A stretch of DNA of 23,286 nucleotides. Origin: CALFXN01 sp937957815. Its GTDB lineage: Bacteria > Synergistota > Synergistia > Synergistales > Aminobacteriaceae. Made by a program: the position numbers and the translations under genes. The notes under the pieces were generated by a model that was not told the origin of the DNA, did not search any database, and saw only the letters and a list, made by a program, of their open reading frames with translations. Below are positions 6,951 to 13,689 of this stretch, one piece after another (the stretch's first letter is position 1; the number at the start of each line of letters is the position of its first letter). The stretch spans positions 1 through 23,286 of the forward strand of contig DAIQNX010000046.1 in assembly GCA_036788195.1 (NCBI GenBank). The letters run 5' to 3'.

Positions 6951-8287
6951 CAGTCATTTCCGCTCCCGTCGTCCGCTCTTTTCGAACACGCGCCGCAGAA
7001 GAGGATTTTCGGAATTCCCCCGAGCCGCCCTTGAAGGTAACTCTTGCGAATATCCTTGTCGTACCGAACATCCTTGTATTCGCTGAACGAATACAGTCGC
7101 GATTCTCCAAGAGCGTTTCTCTCAGTGACCCACATTTCGTCACGACGAAGCATGTCTTGATCCATCTGAAGCACGTCATGCGTCGTGAAAAGAAGTTGTG
7201 TGCGACTTTCGGGCGAACAGCCGCCCAAGTACATTTCGAGCAGGCGACGCGTCAAAAGTGTATGCAAACTGCGGTCGATCTCGTCGATGACAACCACCTT
7301 GTTATTTTCGGATGAAAGAGCCAGAAACGCGGGAAGCAGATCGATAACACGCCGTGTGCCATCAGATTCGTCGCGTAGCTCGAATGGAACATCAGATCCT
7401 TTCACTCTTGGATGAAATGCGACAAGCTTCTGTACCTGAAGTTGCTTGTTTTTCCTTGTGACCAGAAAACACTCGCCTCGTGGTCCCGAATCAATGCGAG
7501 CAGCTACGTTTTCCTTCACATCTTCCTCCAGCTTGGTCTTCACCTCGTCGGGAAGAGGTAATAGTTCAAAAGAAATATTTTCTCCACCAAGATGGCTAAT
7601 TCCGGTATCAAATTGCAACAAAATTTCGCACATAGTAGCATTCAGAAGGTTCTCCCTGTCAAGAAACTGTTCAAATGATTGGAATCTTGATTCGGGAGTA
7701 AGTAGTAAGAGTGAATCCCTGAACCAGGAATACACCGGGGAAAAAACTTCCACTTTTTGTGAAACCGAGTTTGTAAGGAACAACTGATTGTCTCTGGTCC
7801 CTCTGAAAACGACGCGAAGAGTGTCGTCCTTGCCGAGGGATTCGCAAAAATTGGGTTCCCCATCACGACGATCGAACAGAATTTTCTCGGCAGAACTCGT
7901 TATTTCGACAAGCTTTTCCTCAATAACTGCGCTACTTGTTACCGCAAACACATATTCGTAGATCGTTTCACCGATAAGAAGCTCGAAACTAAACCGAACA
8001 GGATGTTCTCGACTGTCCTCATCAAGCCGAAATGTTTGGACCGGAATCAGGCTGTCTGGTTGCGTCACTCCGACGACAAATTTTCTCGCGAAGCTTAGCG
8101 CTTTGAAGAAATTGGTTTTCCCGGAAGCGTTGCCACCATATACAGCGGCGATGGGAAGAATCCCCATCCTGTACTTTTCTACGCGCGAAACACGTTCCCT
8201 ATGCTGGCGCTCCCGGCTTGCGATCATTGAAAGCTCGGCCTTCCCGCGGAAAGACATCCAGTTCTCAACCGAAAAACGGACGATCAT
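6950..8287 (-). CDS. rloA: RloA/AbiLi-type ABC-fold ATPase
   Basis: The 445 residues begin with the SMC/OLD-like opening FSVENWMSFRGKAEL. Then come Walker A GGNASGKT (51-58), a degenerate signature LRDESDGTRR (304-313), Walker B VVVIDEID (331-338) and an H-loop TTHD (368-371). The C-terminal family box SYLQGRLGGIPKI is also present. There are no membrane segments, so this is a soluble sensor ATPase of the AAA_15/AAA_21 kind. Such ATPases drive two-part phage-defence systems (AbiL, PARIS, OLD-like) in which the partner is a Toprim protein; here that is RloB. ATG 8287 has GGAGG nine bases upstream. Promoter and inverted repeat lie at 8309-8360. The gene is AT-richer than its neighbours, a sign of transfer. 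Confidence 0.88.
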   Translation of the reverse strand: MIVRFSVENWMSFRGKAELSMIASRERQHRERVSRVEKYRMGILPIAAVYGGNASGKTNFFKALSFARKFVVGVTQPDSLIPVQTFRLDEDSREHPVRFSFELLIGETIYEYVFAVTSSAVIEEKLVEITSSAEKILFDRRDGEPNFCESLGKDDTLRVVFRGTRDNQLFLTNSVSQKVEVFSPVYSWFRDSLLLLTPESRFQSFEQFLDRENLLNATMCEILLQFDTGISHLGGENISFELLPLPDEVKTKLEEDVKENVAARIDSGPRGECFLVTRKNKQLQVQKLVAFHPRVKGSDVPFELRDESDGTRRVIDLLPAFLALSSENNKVVVIDEIDRSLHTLLTRRLLEMYLGGCSPESRTQLLFTTHDVLQMDQDMLRRDEMWVTERNALGESRLYSFSEYKDVRYDKDIRKSYLQGRLGGIPKILFCGACSKRADDGSGND

Positions 8288-8308
8288 ATCATCATTCCTC
8301 CAAAACGC

Positions 8309-8334
8309 TATTTTCTCACTTCATGGAGAAAATA
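8309..8334. promoter_or_regulatory. Inverted repeat in the rloA leader, possible operator
   Basis: TATTTTCTC (8309-8317) and GAGAAAATA (8326-8334) are exact inverted repeats separated by eight bases. The right arm overlaps the -10 box of the proposed rloA promoter. A related GAGAAAAAATCTC element lies about 35 bases further upstream. The placement suits a repressor site, but no regulator is coded in the operon. Confidence 0.5.
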
Positions 8335-8360
8335 TAGAGCCCTTTCGGGTCAAAAGTCAA
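8331..8360 (-). promoter_or_regulatory. Promoter of the rloA-rloB-macro operon
   Basis: On the minus strand TTGACT (8355-8360) and TATATT (8331-8336) are separated by 18 bases, close to the sigma-70 consensus. They lie 44 bases before the rloA start. This suggests the three-gene operon is expressed independently of the RyR-domain gene upstream. Confidence 0.6.
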
Positions 8361-8414
8361 ATTTTGGGAGAAAAAATCTCTTTCGATGTCATGTGCATTT
8401 CGATGGTCTCCCCG

Positions 8415-10274
8415 TTATCTCTGTAATGACGCAAAAACCAGTTCCCGGCCGCAACAGGACCGTATCAGTCCGGGGAGCATGCGGGCGACGAGGATGTCCT
8501 TCATCCGCGTTTCCGGTGACAGGTCCGCGTAGGGCTTGAGGTCGGCGTGCTTCAGGTTCTCCCTGTCGGTTTGGGGCGCGTATTCCCACCCCGCGAGGAT
8601 GCGTTCGGCCTGCCAGCGGTCGTGCTCGGCCTCCGCGAAGCGTTCGACGGTCTCTTCCTGGAAAACGCCGGAGCGGGCCATATCTTCGATCACTCGTTCG
8701 GCGGCGCGAGCGTCGAAGTCCGGGGCGATCCGGAAGATGCGAGCGCCGCATCCGCTCGACCGGAACGTCCATCCGAAGCCACGAAGCCGCTCGACCAGCG
8801 CTGCCGCCCGATAGCGGCTCGACCAGCGGAACGTTTCCTTCTGCCGCGCCCAGAAGTATTCCTCGAGGCTTCCGCACTTCTGTTCCCGGGCGTCCGTGAT
8901 GGCCGCGTCCAGCGCCACGGAATCGAGGTCGTGCATCCGGGAGAGCGCGTTGAGCAGCATCGCGAGGCGTTCGTTCTGCGTCTCGTCGTGGACGTATTCG
9001 TCCAGACCGCCGAAATAGTGGATGTTCTTCCAGATCTGAACGCCGTCGATGTTCCGGCTCTCGTCGAAGCGCTCCTTGAGGGCACGCAGTCCCGTATGCC
9101 CCTCCTGGCGGATCAGGACCGGAATTTCCGATTTCTTTATTTCGACCGGGAGGGCAAGCGCCGCGGACATGGCCCTGTCGACGTCGGAAAAACAGATTAC
9201 GACGGTCGTCATCTGCCGGTCGTCCCGGTAGAGGGCCTTCAGGAATGCGGTGGTCCGCGGCGATTCGAGCGAGTCTGCGACGAATTCGATGTCGATGTCG
9301 CGGAGCGTGCATCGTCCCGTTTCGTCGAAGGCCGGAAAGTGGCTGACGAACGCGTCGCGCTCGCGCTCGACGTCCGTATCGATGACGGTGATTTTCGTTT
9401 TCGCCCCGTTGGCGTAGTGGCACACGCGGATCGCCTCGACGACGAGCGCCTGTCCCATCCTGCCGAATCCGGCGATGACGAGGTGGACGGCATCCCCCCG
9501 GGCCAGCCGATCCGGAGCGTAGGCGAGGGCTGGGAAGAGGTGCTCGTCCCCGTCCTCGGGGATCGTGCTCCAGAGTCGCTGCGCCCACTCCTCGTGGAAG
9601 TTGAACAGACGGATGTTCAGGTATTTCCGGTCGGATTCGGAGAAGTAGTCGCTGCCCTGCATCATGTTGAAGATATACAGGTCGTAGATATGGAAGAAAC
9701 AGTCGATCGCGTGCGGTGGAGGGGTCGTCCCGAGAAAATCGAGGATCTTGACGGCCGTTTCGATGTTCCTGCTGTCGCGTGACGGATCGTCCGCGTCGCC
9801 GAGGATGTAAAGCCTCGCCGCCCTGTCGGGCGACAGGCCCGCGATTTCCTCTTCGTCGCCATAGTTCCCGTTGTAGAGGAAAAGTCGCCTGTTGCGGCCG
9901 ATGTCGGCGGCGGCAAGCTCCTTCCGGATGCGTTCCGTCGGAATCGACGAAAGGACGACGATCCGGCCGTCTTCTCCCATGTTTTTCCTGAGAATTCCGG
10001 GGGCGGTTTCGTCCCAACCGAGGATGGCCGTGTATCCGCCGCCGAGCCAACATCGCCGTTTTCCTTCGCGGCCGTCCCGGGCGAGTCTCGCCCCGATGTT
10101 GACGCTCTGCGCGATGAAGAATCCGGCGAGCGGGATAAGCCCCGCATACCACGATCCCCACAGGATGAAACCGACGATGAAAAGTCCCGCGAGCGCGGCG
10201 GCGATCTGTGCGGAAACGCTTTCCTTGATGAGTCTGTTGAACGTCAGATAGCTCCGGCTCCGTATCTTCGGCAT
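8415..10274 (-). CDS. Membrane-anchored double TrkA-N/RCK-like protein with C-terminal RyR domain
   Basis: The 619-residue protein starts at ATG 10274, preceded by AAAGGAG. A frame to 10316 exists but has no ribosome site and overlaps the -10 box. Two hydrophobic helices (about 22-40 and 42-58) are followed by a first Rossmann-like domain beginning YTAILGWDETAPGIL. This resembles the RCK domains of CASTOR/POLLUX-type channels. A second domain has VIAGFGRMGQAL (G-x-G-x-x-G, 269-274) and VIDTDVE. The C-terminus (about 545-600) is an RyR domain: FAEAEHDRWQAERILAGWEY. It lacks a visible pore filter, so it may be a membrane-tethered nucleotide sensor rather than a channel. It adjoins the RloAB-macro operon on the same strand, with a 127-base gap and separate promoters. 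Confidence 0.85.
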   Translation of the reverse strand: MPKIRSRSYLTFNRLIKESVSAQIAAALAGLFIVGFILWGSWYAGLIPLAGFFIAQSVNIGARLARDGREGKRRCWLGGGYTAILGWDETAPGILRKNMGEDGRIVVLSSIPTERIRKELAAADIGRNRRLFLYNGNYGDEEEIAGLSPDRAARLYILGDADDPSRDSRNIETAVKILDFLGTTPPPHAIDCFFHIYDLYIFNMMQGSDYFSESDRKYLNIRLFNFHEEWAQRLWSTIPEDGDEHLFPALAYAPDRLARGDAVHLVIAGFGRMGQALVVEAIRVCHYANGAKTKITVIDTDVERERDAFVSHFPAFDETGRCTLRDIDIEFVADSLESPRTTAFLKALYRDDRQMTTVVICFSDVDRAMSAALALPVEIKKSEIPVLIRQEGHTGLRALKERFDESRNIDGVQIWKNIHYFGGLDEYVHDETQNERLAMLLNALSRMHDLDSVALDAAITDAREQKCGSLEEYFWARQKETFRWSSRYRAAALVERLRGFGWTFRSSGCGARIFRIAPDFDARAAERVIEDMARSGVFQEETVERFAEAEHDRWQAERILAGWEYAPQTDRENLKHADLKPYADLSPETRMKDILVARMLPGLIRSCCGRELVFASLQR

Positions 10275-10314
10275 CGCAGAGCGCTCCTTTCGCGTTCGAC
10301 GTCGCGATACGGTC

Positions 10315-10320
10315 ATTATA
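10315..10320 (-). promoter_or_regulatory. -10 box upstream of the RyR-domain gene
   Basis: A perfect TATAAT on the minus strand, about 40 bases before the ATG at 10274. The region at the expected -35 position is GC-rich (GCCCGCTGCC) and has no TTGACA-like hexamer. Confidence 0.45.
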
Positions 10321-10371
10321 CCGTCGGCAGCGGGCAGGGGGCAGCCGCGGCCGGCCGCGCGCCGCAGGAAA

Positions 10372-10414
10372 ACGACTCGGGGGACAGGAATCGTCCTCCG
10401 GCCCCCCGAGTCGT
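10372..10414 (-). terminator. Rho-independent terminator of the CARDB gene
   Basis: ACGACTCGGGGG and CCCCCCGAGTCGT pair into a GC-rich stem of at least twelve base pairs. On the minus strand the hairpin is followed by TTTT (10369-10372). It lies 16 bases past the CARDB stop and separates that gene from the RyR gene. Confidence 0.85.
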
Positions 10415-10430
10415 CGTGTGTACGAAAACG

Positions 10431-11219
10431 TCACTTGATCGTCCGGTCCAGCGTTGTCTTGTTGTTGGTTTCGTTCGATTCGGAGACCGTGCCCGTGCAG
10501 TCTGCGGTCAGCTCGTAGAAGAAGGATCCCATGACACCGGTATCCACGGCGATCGAAACCGATTCGCCGGATTTCAGCGCCTTCACGGACACCTGTTTGT
10601 TCGCGAGCTGCTTGGAGCCTCCGCCCGACCACAGCCGCACCTGGACGCACAGGACGCTCGCCGGGGCCGTGCCGACTCCGCTGTTCACGACCTTCGCCCG
10701 GACGATCTTCGCGTTCGACTGGTCGATATGGACATCCGAGACGACGAGGTCGGGGAGCAGCGGCTTCACGTTCAGCTGCGCGGTCGCCGGTCCCTTCTGC
10801 ACCGTGAGCGTGTACTTCACCGTAATGCAGGTCTTTTCGCTGATCGGCTGCTTGATATCCACGTTGCCGCCGCCGGCCGCCACCACGAAGCACAGCGTCG
10901 AACCGTTTTTCGCGGAATCTGAAACGGTATAGGTCTTCGAGAACGTCACCGTTCCGATCTGTCCGGGCGTCGGATATTTCACCGTCTGGAGCTCGGTCGT
11001 CCACATCGTGCCGCCCAGATAGACCGACACGACGGGGGCCGGATTCTGATACGCCACCTGGGCCGTAAAGGTCAGCGCGTCTCCGGGTTTGACCACCGGA
11101 GACGGTGTCACCGACAACGTCGCCGAGACCGCATACGCGGAACTTGCCATACCGAGGAGAAGCAACGCGAGCACTCCCGCAACCCGCGCACGCCGGGCCG
11201 AAAATCGAATTTCACTCAC
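10431..11219 (-). CDS. Secreted CARDB-domain protein
   Basis: The 262 residues begin with a signal peptide (basic start, then VLALLLLGMASSAYA, cleavage after about residue 30). A beta-rich region of about 115 residues follows, and then a CARDB domain. The CARDB domain is recognised by LPDLVVSDVHIDQSN, KVVNSGVGTAP and the closing CTGTVSESNETNN. CARDB domains are extracellular Ig-like adhesion modules found in cell-surface and secreted proteins. GTG 11219 is preceded by GGAGG at nine bases. A strong terminator follows at 10372-10414, so the gene is a single unit. No anchor is visible, and partners are unknown. Confidence 0.85.
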   Translation of the reverse strand: MSEIRFSARRARVAGVLALLLLGMASSAYAVSATLSVTPSPVVKPGDALTFTAQVAYQNPAPVVSVYLGGTMWTTELQTVKYPTPGQIGTVTFSKTYTVSDSAKNGSTLCFVVAAGGGNVDIKQPISEKTCITVKYTLTVQKGPATAQLNVKPLLPDLVVSDVHIDQSNAKIVRAKVVNSGVGTAPASVLCVQVRLWSGGGSKQLANKQVSVKALKSGESVSIAVDTGVMGSFFYELTADCTGTVSESNETNNKTTLDRTIK

Positions 11220-11489
11220 CGCGGTTCACCTCCGGTCTTTTCGTAGAAGCCGCATATCACCGTTTCACTGACACCGCCGCATTTCCCGCGTCTCGCCAGG
11301 ACGACCGCGCACCTCCTGCGTCGTCCCCCAAACACCTCCTCCTGCGTCGGCGCGCGCAGTCGCCGGGTTCGGAGATTCCCGTTCCGTGACGTATTATTGT
11401 ACCTCTATTCCGTCTCTTCTTGACTTTTCAGGGTTTCGGGGGCGGTATTCCGGGGAGTCACGGGAAGGGAGAATCGTCGGGCGACGGGG
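11220..11489. other. Intergenic region with the leader of the CARDB gene
   Basis: On the minus strand a TACAAT box (11396-11401) could start a leader of about 170 bases for the CARDB gene. The leader holds two similar Shine-Dalgarno-like segments (GACGCAGGAGG, near 11315 and 11340). It also holds a 39-codon frame starting at a GTG near 11334 whose TGA overlaps the GTG start of CARDB. I see no other gene and no obvious terminator for the regulator at 11490. Confidence 0.4.
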
Positions 11490-11879
11490 CTATGCGTCTT
11501 CCCGGAGAGCGGCCGTTCCGTCCTTGCCGCCGATGAATGGCCGGCATTTGCCGCAGAAAGAACAGTGGACCTCGTGGACCCTGTCTTCTTCGAGCCCCCA
11601 GCGGCGAAGTTCGGTGAACACCGTGAAGATGCTCGCGCCCATGTCCGTCAGCGAGTATTCGACGCGCGGCGGCACTTCCGCGTAGACCGTGCGCACGATC
11701 AGGCCATCGCCTTCCATCTCGCGGAGCTGTTGCGTGAGCACCTTCGCGCTGACGGCCGGGATCTGCGCACCGAGCTGCCCGTAGCGCAGCGGCCCCTGTG
11801 AAAGTTCCTTGAGGATCAGCAGCCGCCACTTTCCGTTGATCAGCGAGAGCGTACATTCGATGGGGCACTTTCCGTTCAT
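11490..11879 (-). CDS. HxlR-family winged-helix transcriptional regulator
   Basis: The 129-residue protein follows the HxlR pattern: Cys5 in the N-terminal CPIECTLSLINGKWRLLIL, the winged helix (PLRYGQLGAQIPAVSAKVL, TQQLREMEGDGLIVRTVY), then VPPRVEYSLTDMG. Unusually, the C-terminus has a cysteine cluster, CSFCGKC, which could bind a metal or sense redox change. ATG 11879 has a GGAGGTG ribosome site. It is divergent from the acetyltransferase gene at 12042, and the shared 162-base region carries inverted repeats that may be its operators. HxlR proteins often control a neighbouring gene in response to electrophiles or oxidants. Confidence 0.9.
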   Translation of the reverse strand: MNGKCPIECTLSLINGKWRLLILKELSQGPLRYGQLGAQIPAVSAKVLTQQLREMEGDGLIVRTVYAEVPPRVEYSLTDMGASIFTVFTELRRWGLEEDRVHEVHCSFCGKCRPFIGGKDGTAALREDA

Positions 11880-11905
11880 TCGAACACCTCCGTGTCCTGT
11901 TGCAT

Positions 11906-11972
11906 CACATTACATACCTTCAGGTAGGCAAGGTTACCAAAAGGTGCATACTTGCGAAAGGAATGTAATGTG
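11906..11972. promoter_or_regulatory. Symmetric operator-like region between the HxlR and GNAT genes
   Basis: CACATTACAT (11906-11915) and ATGTAATGTG (11963-11972) form a perfect 10-bp inverted repeat separated by 47 bases. Beside the left arm is a small palindrome, TACCTTCAGGTA (11915-11926). The symmetry is centred between the two divergent genes, as expected for a regulator that controls both. Confidence 0.55.
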
Positions 11973-12041
11973 CGTACAGTACCATCAGCAGCTGCGAAAA
12001 ACAATACGGGTCTTCGAATACGGCGGAGGAGATGATTTTCC

Positions 12042-12698
12042 ATGAAAGACATAACGATCGGTATCGTTCGCGACGGGAATATAGAGCAGTGCAGGGATCT
12101 CTGCGACGAGCTGATGGCGTTCCAGAAGGCGAAGGCGACGATTTCGCCCGAGTGTTTCGACCCGATGAACTTCGATACGCGGATGAAGCGGAGCTGGCAG
12201 CACGCGCTCGACCGTCAGCTCATAGTCGCGAAGGACGGCGATATTCCCGTAGGGTACGTCTTTTCGACGATCGAGAGCGTCGGAGAGGGACGTGACGCGA
12301 TTCCGGACTGGGCCCCGAAGGTCGAGAACGGAAAGGGGTTCTACCCGGACTGGCCCGATTTTCCCTCGAAGGTCGGCTGTCTGAGCAACCTGTATCTCCG
12401 CGACGGATACCGCCACATCGGGCTCGGGTCGAAACTGTTCGACCTAGCGATGGAATGGCTCGAAAGCTTCATGGACGTCCCCGTCGTTTTCATCTACATC
12501 TCGAACGGCAACGACGAGGCGCTCGATTTCTACCTCAAACGGGGTTTTACCTTCAGTCATGACGTCTTCGGCGGGTTCATCAAGGCCGTGTACACGTTTG
12601 TGGACTCGTCGCACAGGAGGTGCGTGACGGGGAGGGGCGGAACGGCGCGGCAGACGGGCGGCGTCAGTCTCCTTCGATATCGAGAAGGACGAATGTGA
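12042..12698 (+). CDS. GNAT-family N-acetyltransferase
   Basis: The 218-residue protein has a GNAT core. Acetyl-CoA motif A is LYLRDGYRHIGLGSKLFDLA, with the R-x-x-G-x-G loop at 124-129. The later strand and helix include VVFIYISNGNDEALDFYLKRGF, the usual motif B end. The substrate cannot be read from sequence. A GGAGGAG element sits just upstream of ATG 12042. The last 30 or so residues extend beyond the domain and overlap the convergent phosphatase gene by 35 bases. It is divergent from the HxlR regulator and probably under its control. Confidence 0.85.
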   Translation: MKDITIGIVRDGNIEQCRDLCDELMAFQKAKATISPECFDPMNFDTRMKRSWQHALDRQLIVAKDGDIPVGYVFSTIESVGEGRDAIPDWAPKVENGKGFYPDWPDFPSKVGCLSNLYLRDGYRHIGLGSKLFDLAMEWLESFMDVPVVFIYISNGNDEALDFYLKRGFTFSHDVFGGFIKAVYTFVDSSHRRCVTGRGGTARQTGGVSLLRYREGRM

Positions 12699-13455
12699 CG
12701 TTGTCGGCGCGCCCCGCCCGGCGCAGGGCGTCGGCGAGACTCGAAGCCGCGTTTTCCGCTTCGGAAAGAGACGCGCATCGCCCGAGTTCGTCGTGAGGCA
12801 GCGCCTCCCAGACGCCGTCGGAACAGACGAGCAGCCGCCCGGAAACGTCCGGCAGGTGTGCCGCGTAGAGCCTCGGCGGAGTCGTCCCGGCCATGACGGC
12901 CGAGGTGACGCGGTTTCGCATCGGGTGGACGCGCATCTCCTCGTCGGTGATCGTTCCCTCGTCGCGCAGACGCTGCACGACTGAGTGGTCGTGCGTGACC
13001 TTCCGGAAGTTTTCGTCGCCGCAGCGGTACACACGACAATCCCCGACGTTGAAAGCGAGTACGGATGCTTTCCGGACCAGGACTCCGGCCGCCGCTGCCC
13101 CCATGCCGCGCATCCCCGGGGTTTCTTCCGCCATTTCGTTCATCCGCCGGTGCGCACGCGTCACCATGCGGCCAAGACGGACGGGGTCGTCCTCTTCGCC
13201 GAGGGCGCCGGCGAACGCGCGCGCCTGGTCGCGGATCGCTTCGAGCAGAACGCGGCACGCGACCTCGCCGCAGGCGCAGCCTCCCATGCCGTCGGCGACG
13301 ATAAAGAGCGCCGGGGTCTCGAACGGCCCCGCGACGCCGCTTTCGGGGCAATCCATGTCGCCGGTGACGACGCGTCCGTCGATCAGGAGACCGTCCTCGT
13401 TGTCCGAGCGGACATCCCCGGTATTCGTGAAGAACGCGTACCGGACGCGGGACAC
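12664..13455 (-). CDS. PP2C-type Ser/Thr protein phosphatase
   Basis: The 263 residues contain the full PP2C metal site: RSDNEDG (Asp18, Asp21), VADGMGG (Asp55), NVGDCRVYR (Asp139), CSDGVWE (Asp213) and RADNVTFVLL (Asp251). It is a soluble, single-domain enzyme expected to remove phosphate from Ser/Thr residues using Mn or Mg. No partner Hanks-type kinase is coded in the window, although these usually occur together. It starts at GTG 13455, 18 bases after the DUF3006 stop, and is the last gene of the nagA operon. Its ribosome site lies in a 12-bp palindrome (GGAGGCGCCTCC, 13458-13469). Confidence 0.9.
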   Translation of the reverse strand: MSRVRYAFFTNTGDVRSDNEDGLLIDGRVVTGDMDCPESGVAGPFETPALFIVADGMGGCACGEVACRVLLEAIRDQARAFAGALGEEDDPVRLGRMVTRAHRRMNEMAEETPGMRGMGAAAAGVLVRKASVLAFNVGDCRVYRCGDENFRKVTHDHSVVQRLRDEGTITDEEMRVHPMRNRVTSAVMAGTTPPRLYAAHLPDVSGRLLVCSDGVWEALPHDELGRCASLSEAENAASSLADALRRAGRADNVTFVLLDIEGD

Positions 13456-13473
13456 TCGGAGGCGCCTCCCGCG

Positions 13474-13689
13474 CTAGGGATTGTCCCCGAGCTGCGCGTA
13501 GAGGTCGTCGACGGATTTCCTCGCGGCTTCCGTCTCCTTTTCGTCCGCCTCCCACGTGACCCGCAGAACCTGCCCCTCTCGAACCTCTTCCGGAAGCCAC
13601 TCCGCCGGAAGGGTCACCGCAACCGACTCGTCCTCTCCGAGCAGAACCCGCACAACGCCATCCTCAACCGAATCGACGAACGCTCTCAC
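13474..13689 (-). CDS. DUF3006 small protein
   Basis: The 71-residue protein (VRAFVDSVEDGVVRVLLGED...) is acidic and beta-rich, matching DUF3006. I chose GTG 13689 because it has GGAGG eight bases upstream and overlaps the stop of the metallo-beta-lactamase gene (GTGA). A longer frame exists but lies inside that gene. DUF3006 is commonly encoded directly after ComEC-like metallo-beta-lactamase proteins, as here. Its function is not known; a small partner of that protein is plausible. Confidence 0.8.
   Translation of the reverse strand: MRAFVDSVEDGVVRVLLGEDESVAVTLPAEWLPEEVREGQVLRVTWEADEKETEAARKSVDDLYAQLGDNP

Noticed and set aside
8547..9782. A 411-codon plus-strand frame
   Set aside because: It is antisense to the RyR-domain gene, has no ribosome site or family resemblance, and reflects the GC-rich codon pattern of the opposite strand.
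8389..11004. An 871-codon minus-strand frame covering the RyR gene and part of the CARDB gene
   Set aside because: It is a shadow frame in GC-rich DNA: rich in Arg, Pro and Gly, without domains, and it runs through the terminator at 10372-10414 and over two well-supported genes.
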